Source: Riptortus pedestris (lineage: Eukaryota > Arthropoda > Insecta > Hemiptera > Alydidae). From it: a stretch of 64,000 bases of DNA. Location of the stretch: positions 253,940,001 through 254,004,000 of the forward strand of contig CM032228.1 of assembly GCA_019009955.1 (NCBI GenBank). Direction: 5' to 3'. Below are positions 57,246 through 64,000 of this stretch, piece by piece. A program made the translations under genes and the position numbers. Positions within the stretch are counted from its first letter, which is position 1. Every line of letters starts with the position of its first letter. The notes beneath the pieces are model-generated. The model searched no databases. It was given only the letters and a program-made list of their open reading frames with translations, and was not told where the DNA came from.

Positions 57246-58227
57246 ACTAGCTCATATACCCGGTTTCACCCGGGAATTGATTTGAGGCTGAATGGTGAAG
57301 GTATTTTTTTGGCAAGGCTTTACTTTGCACAATATTTTGACATTTACCCGTCCTAGTGCTTAGGGTTAATACCCGTTGTTGCCATTTGTTAATAATAAAA
57401 TTAATTTTTTATGTAAGTCTTCACTGTCCTCCAAATTGTCATATTTCCCGTCTCCTGTGCATTATGCATAGATTTCAGTTATTAAGGACAAAGTATTAAC
57501 ATAGATTTGAATTAATTTTTCCAGGTGAGGTACCTCATAGAAATGTATAAAAAAAAAAAAAAAAAAAGTTAATCTAAATAACAAAGTAAACAACTTTTGT
57601 TATGTGCATGTTTGTCGAAAAACAAATAGACAATGAAATATCGCGAATTTTTATTTCAGGCCTCCCTTATAACCCCCACTCCTGCCCGTCCCTAGAAATG
57701 TTGGTATGGCTTATTATAATGAAAGCGTTAGTGCTAATACACATACCGAGTTTTATTTATTTCGGTTGGGTCTTTTGTCCCAAATAAAATTGTTCACTTT
57801 CACTATAGGTGTTAGCGTATATCTCGTTTATAATTCAGTATACGAAAAAAGTGTATATAACAAAAGTTACTCTAAATGACAAAATAAACAACTTTTGTTA
57901 TGTCCATATTTGCCGAAAAACCAATAGAAAACGAAATATCGCTATTTTTAATTTCAGGCTTCCCTTATAACCCCCACTCCTATTCGTCTTAGAGAATATT
58001 AATATAGCCTAAAGTCTAAGTTGGGCTAGTAGTAATATACATAAAAAGTTTCATAAAATTCGATTCAGCCGTTTATGCGTGAAAAGGTAATAAACAAACA
58101 AACAAAGAAACAAACAGACAGACACGAAAGAAACAAAATGTAGTTATGATGTCTATGACATATGAAACGAAAAGTTATCGTGAAATTTCGCGAAAAAAAT
58201 CAATGTACAGACAGAGGTTACAATTTT
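57246..58227 (+). mobile_element. R repeat copy 9, nested in HINE-like core
   Basis: Start ACTAGCTCATATACCCGG, two CCCCCACTCCTG/CCCCCACTCCTA modules (about 57675, 57970), tail TTCGATTCAGCCGTTTATGC and ACAGAGGTTACAATTTTATA. Confidence 0.82.
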
Positions 58228-58300
58228 ATATATATATAATCATTTTGAACTAACATCATTTTCGCTCATATTTATTTTTAGCTGGTGGTGAGGGTGATGA

Positions 58301-58729
58301 ATGGTTAATCACAAAACTTTTTTCTTATAAACGCTGAGCGCTTTCGGGGACTAAATCCCCATCCTCAGAGCTACAAAACAATGTAACACCATTATAAAGG
58401 AGTCGCAAAAAATCAGTTCTTAACGGTAATTTTGCTTATAATATCATTTTAATGTTTAAATAGTAATTATTAATTTGTTATATTTTAATTGCAATTGTGT
58501 TTTTGAATATAGGTGTTATTATTGTAAAAAAAATTGTGTAATGTTATAGACTGTTTGTTATATGACCAACTATGTAAAACGTTTTTAAGAACTGATTTTT
58601 TGCGACTCCTTAATTATGGTGTTACATTGTTTTGTAGCTCTGAGAATGGGGATTTAGTCCCCGAAAGCGCTCAGCATTTATAAGAAATAAAATATTGAGG
58701 AGCCATAAAAAAGTTTTGTGATTAACCAT
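58301..58729. mobile_element. 429-bp foldback element
   Basis: Long inverted arms: ATGGTTAATCACAAAACTTT at the left, its complement at the right. The arms then share CTGAGCGCTTTCGGGGACTA and on to TTGCGACTCC, about 120 bp in all, with a loop at about 58430-58575. The right arm has about 25 extra bases (ATTTTATTTC region). The HINE-like host reads CATCATTTTCGCTCAT before and CATCATTTTGGCTAT after, which may be a target duplication of about 15 bp. Confidence 0.82.
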
Positions 58730-58811
58730 CATTTTGGCTATCTACTGGGTAGGATCGATGGACCCACTAGCAAGCTCAATAGTTGATTTTCCTTAAGGGA
58801 AATCTGCTAAA

Positions 58812-59181
58812 AAATCGCATCATCTGTTTAACCTCAGTATGCCTGACTTTGCTGTGAAATGGTCAACCAGCATCCAGTTGTGCTGGGAAGCATGCGAGGT
58901 TATGATTTTCGGTTGGCTGTAGCCTGGAACACCATCAGGGCTGGGATCTTATCGCACAATACACAAACTAACTAATTAGCTTAATCGCAATTAATTCAGA
59001 TGAAAAAAAAAAAAAAATCCTAGTGGCGTTGAAGGGAGAGCTATTTGGGGAGAGGGGCCATACTTTCACTGCGATTTCGGCTTACTTTCGCCTGCTTTCT
59101 CCCATCACTGGTTCCGTGGAGCCGCTATTCTACACCCACTCGCTCCGTATCATTCCCACCCAAAAGGCAGACAATGCTAAA
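58812..59181. other. Unassigned sequence
   Basis: Moderate GC; a 62-codon frame at 59023-59211 without known motif runs into the next HINE-like end. Confidence 0.4.
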
Positions 59182-59648
59182 AGTCCGTCACGCAAGGGTT
59201 GTGTTAACTAAGCAGATTTCCCGAGCAATTATTTCAAAAGCAAATAGTAGAACAATATTTGGTAACTAGGCTTCAAATAAAATGCTTCATAACAGCTTAT
59301 TGTTAATATGACATGAGTAGGAGCAAGGGTTTACTGAAGGCCGGAAACTAAAAAAAAAGCAAATATCTCGGTTAATAATCAAGATAGAGAATCATGTATA
59401 TAACAACATTTACAGAATAGAAATTTGCAGTAATATTGGCACTCTTCATTTTTTCGATACTAATTTTAATAACGGAAATATTTTGATTTTTTTGGAATTA
59501 TCCTCTTTTTAACCACCTGACCCGATTTCAGCCGTTAACGAACTTCTTCCTTTTTTTTTTTTTTTTTTTGCCATAAAACGTTTATATATCGAGCAACATT
59601 GATACCGTTCCAACAAAAATTGCGACCGCTAGAGCTCCATCGATGTAC
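59182..59648 (-). mobile_element. HINE-like element, left arm missing
   Basis: Right end GTCCGTCACGCAAGGGTTGT, AGCAGATTTCCC, long middle, body to ATTGCGACCGCTAGAGC. Faces the next copy. Confidence 0.78.
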
Positions 59649-59654
59649 ATATTG

Positions 59655-60115
59655 TGTCTGTTACCGCTCTAGCGGTCGCAGTTTTTGTTTGATCGTTACA
59701 AAACTTTATATTTAACCTGCTCATGTAAAAAGAAAGATTAGGAGAACTTGACTGAAATCGGAAAAGGCTGGTTTAGGGGGGGGGGATAATGTAGAAAATT
59801 CGAAATATCTCCGTTATTATGAGTCTGATCGAAAAATTGTATAGAATAAGTCTTGCTGAGAATGTAATTACTTCTAAATGTTGTTATATACATATTTTCT
59901 GTATGATGAATATTAAACGAGATATTTGCATTTTTTCAATTTTCCCCAGTAAACACCCACTCCTACTCATGTCATATTATCAATAAGCTGTTACAACAGA
60001 ACCACTTTAGTCTAAGCTTAAATATCAAAAAAAAATTTTTCAAGAGATATAGAAGTCACAAGTATGCTATACCAGGGAATTCTGCTTAGTTTACGCAGTG
60101 GGCTTATTTCCTAAG
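59655..60115 (+). mobile_element. HINE-like element, left arm missing, inverted partner
   Basis: Starts TGTCTGTTACCGCTCTAGCG, long middle, right end GGGAATTCTGCTTAGTTTAC with a broken hairpin. Core sides of the two copies face each other across ATCGATGTACAT. Confidence 0.75.
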
Positions 60116-60302
60116 CTGCAAGCAGTACAGCCTCGATTTGTTTCCCATTTTTCCTGTAATAAGAAGCCAATGAATGTATCAAGAACTCGATGACGAAGTT
60201 GCATTAGTGTGAGATTTTCTGAAATCACAAAATAAATTCAAAAATCTCGGTTATTACTCTAGAGCTAGAAAAGTCCGTATAACCGGTTATATATACAATT
60301 AA

Positions 60303-60798
60303 ATGTCCGTCACGCAGGGGCTGCGTAATCTAAGCAGATTTCCCACGTGAAGTTTTACAATAGAGAGCCGAGCAGTTATTGAAACGGCTGAACTAGCTTT
60401 TGGCGGGAAAGTAACTCAGGAACGAAAACTAAAAAATGCAAATATCTCAGTTAATATTCGAGATAGAGAAAAAATGTATATAACAATATTTATAGTAAAT
60501 TTAATTTGCAATAAGATTAATTCTGTATTTTTCGATCCGACGCATAATAACGGAGGAATTTCGAATTTTCAAAAATCCCCCCTTCTAAACCCCCCCTCAC
60601 ACTCGTCAGATTTCAGCCATTAACGAACTTGATCTGTCTTTTAAACGTTTAAATATCGAGTTTAGTAACGGACCTCATTTTGAACGGACCTCATTTTCGC
60701 CCTCTTGGGCAGGATCGATGGACATTTGAAGACATTTTTCGATAATCGCGTCATGAGTACGACCTCAATAGCTGATGTCCCTTAAGGGAAATCTGCTA
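60303..60798 (-). mobile_element. HINE-like element, TA core lost
   Basis: Right end GTCCGTCACGCAGGGGCTGC, motif AGCAGATTTCCCACGTG, body to TATCGAGTTTAGTAACGG, a duplicated GACCTCATTTT (60669, 60686) in place of the core, left end GTCCCTTAAGGGAAATCTGC. Confidence 0.85.
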
Positions 60799-61460
60799 AA
60801 AAAGTCAGTCTCGATTCGAGACTCATGAGTTTTCCCTCATGCTTCCCCTAAGGTAATACAGTTAAATTTGATTCACTTCACATAAGTCCAATAGTTGTTG
60901 TCGGAAAGTATGCAGCGAAATACAACTCGGAATTTAGTTTATTGGGGATCTCAAATGGTAACTTTTCTCAGCTCAATCTTTGTCCCGGGTCTGAAGGAGA
61001 CACAGGAATACTGCAGGCCAAAATTGAAATAGTTTCAAAACTTGAGCAAAGAGCTGAGTCACAGGCTATTTTATATATAGTCACTAACCTCTTTGTCCTA
61101 GCTCTTCGGTGGAAAATCCTTGTACGACCCAACATATCCGGAATAATAATAAGAAAAACCCAAGCAGAAGGTTCGTTTGCTATGCACAGACGTTTAATGT
61201 AAAAATATCTATATATTATGTTCAATTATATTTATAATTTCTTATAATTATCGAACTTTTTGTTTTATTTAATCTCTAATATTATCAGACAACAAAGGTT
61301 TACTTCTTTTAAATAAGTAATAATACATCACGAAGAGAAGGAGTGACATGAATATCTCTGTTATTGTGGTTCAGATTGAAAAATGTTTCATACAATACTT
61401 TTTCACATTTAATGTTCTATATGTTTTTACGGGATTTCCCGTAAGGGATAAATATATATA
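60799..61460. other. Unassigned sequence
   Basis: About 660 bp. Overlapping frames of 85-86 codons on both strands at 60942-61225 have no recognisable motif and mirror each other, so neither is called. TTTCCCGTAAGGG at about 61434 resembles a HINE-like left end. Confidence 0.45.
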
Positions 61461-61463
61461 TAT

Positions 61464-62056
<593 letters not shown>

Positions 62057-62508
62057 GGTGACCCTGAGTGAGTCAGCCTAGAGAAGGCTAGATCAATCTT
62101 CCGCCTTCTTTGTCTCTCTCTTCTGGTTGGGGCAATTACGTCACGAATCTACAGCTACCCCATCTAGCACAAATATGGTGATCTATGGAGTTTTAGCGAA
62201 TTTCCCTTATTAAAAAAATAAATAAAACACAACATTACTTTATTTGTATATACCATATGCCTGTAGAATATGACGTAATTAGCATTTTCTTCAAAACCAA
62301 ATCAAACCACTCATCTAGCCATTTAGAGAAGTTAGGAAATGTCACAAACCGATTCGCGATATTGAAAGTTTTGAATAGCACAATCCTTGATATGTAAATC
62401 AAGGTCGTTAATAAGAATCACAAAAAGGGGTGGGGGATTTACTAAAGCTAATAACTGTAATGTACAAGTAACTAGATACATTTTCGGATTAGAATAAATA
62501 GTTATTTA
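62057..62508. other. Unassigned sequence after GA array
   Basis: Bases 62057-62185 are GC-balanced and contain ATTACGTCACG, a CRE-like site. A possible HINE-like left-end scrap (TTAGCGAATTTCCCTTAT) lies at 62193. No gene seen. Confidence 0.4.
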
Positions 62509-62626
62509 TTATACAAGTGACGAAAGTAGATCATTTTACAACTCGAGTGAAACGTTCACCCACACGAGCGAAGCGAGTGTGGTAATTTCAGGAGAGTTGT
62601 AAATTCTACTTTCGTCACGAGTGTAA
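62509..62626. mobile_element. 118-bp palindromic MITE-like element
   Basis: Left ATACAAGTGACGAAAGTAGA and TTTTACAACTC pair with right GAGTTGTAAA, TCTACTTTCGTCAC and GAGTGTAAT. A second, smaller inverted pair (CCACA and TGTGG) lies in the loop at 62560-62582. Confidence 0.72.
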
Positions 62627-63172
62627 TATTAAATTTTTTTCTGTAATCGTGTAATACATGATCAGATCTAACCAGAATATGAACAAAATTAGGATGTTGT
62701 GAAGATTATGGTATGTTGTTGGCAGGTTATAAGCATGGTTGTGAAAGGTTATAAGCATAGTTATAAAACAACTAGTGATGATTGTGAAGTAGTGCAGTTA
62801 TAAACAAGTGCAGGTTATAAACAAGGAAGGTAATTATTATTATATTTAAATTTTAAAATATATTGATTATTTCCACCAATAATTCATTCACATTTAAATT
62901 TATTTTGTTAAAATAAATTCTTACAATGGTAAGAAACATTTAATTTCCAACTTCAAATTATTTTTTAATTTATACTTATTACTAATTAAGGAGGCAATTC
63001 ACTTTCTTCACTCTATTGCAAAATGTTTCACTTTCTTCACTCATTTCAGTTTAGTAATGTTACCATTATTCAACGATTACGGAAAAATATAATTTTACAT
63101 TTACATTTTTGATAAGAATATATGACATTCCCGACTCAAGATAATATATTTATTTTGAAGTTTTCACCTTTA
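62627..63172. other. Unassigned AT-rich, short degenerate repeats
   Basis: GGTTATAAGCATGGTTGTGA-type motifs recur at 62725-62825 and TTTCACTTTCTTCACTC recurs at about 62999-63045. No gene. Confidence 0.45.
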
Positions 63173-63224
63173 GATGGAGGGGGGGGGGGTTAAATAGCCA
63201 TAGTTTAAACCCCCCCCCTCCATC
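63173..63224. repeat. G/C-run inverted repeat
   Basis: GATGGAGGGGGGGG pairs with CCCCCCCCTCCATC across a 20-base spacer. It sits where HINE-like bodies have a C run (GTCCGATCTCTGTCATTGAC follows at about 63235), so it is probably a damaged body. Confidence 0.6.
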
Positions 63225-63244
63225 TTGACTCAGTGTCCGATCTC

Positions 63245-64000
63245 TGTCATTGACCAACTAAACGTTTACTTTTGCGTGAAACATAGAAATTAATTAATTG
63301 CATTAATTACATACTGATGGTAGCTCAAACATACGGGGTGTACAGAAAGTTCTAAGCCTGGTGTACTTATGATACCTCAGCTGTCAAGGTTGTTTTGGAA
63401 GGTTTTGACAACAATTTTTATTTTGACCGGGTTACAGATGTTGGAAAAGCGGTGGAATAAGTGCGTTGCTGTTGAGGGAGACTATATTGAAAAATAAAAA
63501 TATGTAAGTTGAAATCAGGCTTAGAACTTCCTGTACACCCGGTATATGCTTTAATAAAGTTCTTAAATCCATTTTTAAAGAAAACTAAAGCAGGAAAGTT
63601 TTGAGTGAAACTTATAAATGAATGACTAGTCTCGGGACTTGCATTAATTACTTTCTAATGGTAGCCCACACAGATGTGCATTAATTGAATTCCTTACATA
63701 TCCTTCATTAAAGGATATAAATTAAATTATTTTCCTCGCAAATTGCATAAATTATTTGGTAATATTCTTTAATTAAATATTTTATATGTTTTAATTAAAT
63801 TGATTAATTCATTTTTATAGAAAGCTATAGCATTTGTGTTTTCTCGAAACTAATAAATAAATGACTTTCCTAACTTCCATGAATTAGATACTTTATATGA
63901 TTTTATTAAATACTTAAATTCATTTATATGGAGAACTATAGCAGGAAAATTTTTACGTCAAACTTACAAAGAAATGACTTGCATCGCGACTAAGATTAAT
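63245..64000. repeat. Degenerate tandem satellite, roughly 110-bp or multiple unit
   Basis: Related blocks recur: GCATTAATTACATACTGATG (63300), GCATTAATTACTTTCTAATG (63641) and the set AACTAAAGCAGGAAAGTTTT, AGCTATAGCATTTGTGTTTT and AACTATAGCAGGAAAATTTT (63585, 63825, 63935), each followed by AAACTTAnAAATGAATGACT-like sequence. The mariner lies inside the array, which continues past the window end. Confidence 0.55.
63334..63542 (+). mobile_element. 209-bp miniature mariner with transposase C-terminal scrap
   Basis: TIRs of about 27 bp (CGGGGTGTACAGAAAGTTCT left; complement of AGAACTTCCTGTACACCCGG right) flanked by TA at 63332-63333 and 63543-63544. The interior encodes RWNKCVAVEGDYIEK and a stop at 63447-63496, matching the usual mariner transposase C-terminal pattern RWxKCxxxxGDYxE. 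It is an internal deletion derivative: the DDD catalytic region is gone. Confidence 0.88.

Larger units (their letters stand above)
56575..58811 (-). mobile_element. HINE-like element with three nested insertions
   Basis: The long middle from 56575 and the body to 56817 are interrupted by a SINE (56818-56996). The body resumes at 57009 and runs to the TA core at 57177. R copy 9 (57246-58227) sits in the core. The left arm (TTTTGAACTAACATCATTTT) is then split by a foldback element (58301-58729). It ends with TTTTCCTTAAGGGAAATCTG at about 58789-58808. Confidence 0.8.

Noticed and set aside
60942..61225. Facing frames of 85-86 codons
   Set aside because: They overlap almost fully on opposite strands and show no domain, signal peptide or codon evidence favouring either.

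Overview
This window is AT-rich, gene-poor eukaryotic DNA made almost entirely of transposable-element relics and simple repeats. Insect or other arthropod DNA is the best guess. The reasons are a mariner remnant, a tRNA-derived SINE, I-type and Jockey-type LINE fragments, RTE-like tails beginning with the CCCGGCTTCGCCCGGG motif, and long (TA)n and (GA)n tracts. I see no intact host protein-coding gene. Almost every long open frame lies in a tandem repeat, a homopolymer tract or a microsatellite. The only real protein similarity is in decayed LINEs and a mariner transposase scrap.

The dominant component is one non-autonomous family, called HINE-like here, with about 35 to 40 copies on both strands. 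A full copy has a left end with subterminal motif AGCAGATTTCCC inside a near-palindrome around TTAA. It then has a (TA)n core, a conserved 350-400 bp body and a variable middle. The right end carries the inverted motif GGGAAATCTGCT, a short hairpin (ACGCAG, CCC, CTGCGT) and GACGGAC abutting a T run. Copies sit in A/T runs without obvious target duplications and often head to tail. This architecture matches the HINE/DINE-1 group of Helentron (rolling-circle) elements.

The second family, called R here, is a 0.8-1.3 kb RTE-like, SINE-like repeat. Four R insertions lie in the (TA)n core of HINE-like copies (about 7.46, 13.3, 18.6 and 57.2 kb). Conversely, HINE-like copies interrupt R copies at 25.4 and 29.0 kb.

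Layout: 1-3.7 kb, R and HINE-like copies. 3.7-6.25 kb, a 5'-truncated I-type LINE with 13-bp target duplications inside a split HINE-like copy. 7-15 kb, nested R/HINE copies, a Tc1/mariner-like MITE, a probable LTR, a T-rich array and a Jockey remnant. 15.7-20 kb, a HINE-like copy holding both a 2.3 kb TIR element with a 36-bp minisatellite and an R copy. 20-31 kb, a SINE and more HINE/R copies in sequence that looks indel-rich. 32-35 kb, a 26-bp minisatellite and a ~154-bp satellite. 35.27-38.95 kb, homopolymer blocks that look artefactual. 38.95-40.6 kb, a LINE fragment and HINE copies. 41.2-42.7 kb, a 46-bp minisatellite and a (GA)n tract. 42.7-42.98 kb, GC-richer non-repeat sequence that could be a promoter and untranslated first exon. 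43-45 kb, non-repetitive intron-like DNA. 45-61 kb, many HINE copies, including a triple nest at 56.6-58.8 kb. 61.4-62.05 kb, a (GA/GT)n array. 62-64 kb, a palindromic MITE, a miniature mariner and a degenerate satellite running off the end.

The features do not form an operon or pathway. They record layered insertions. No element here looks able to move by itself.
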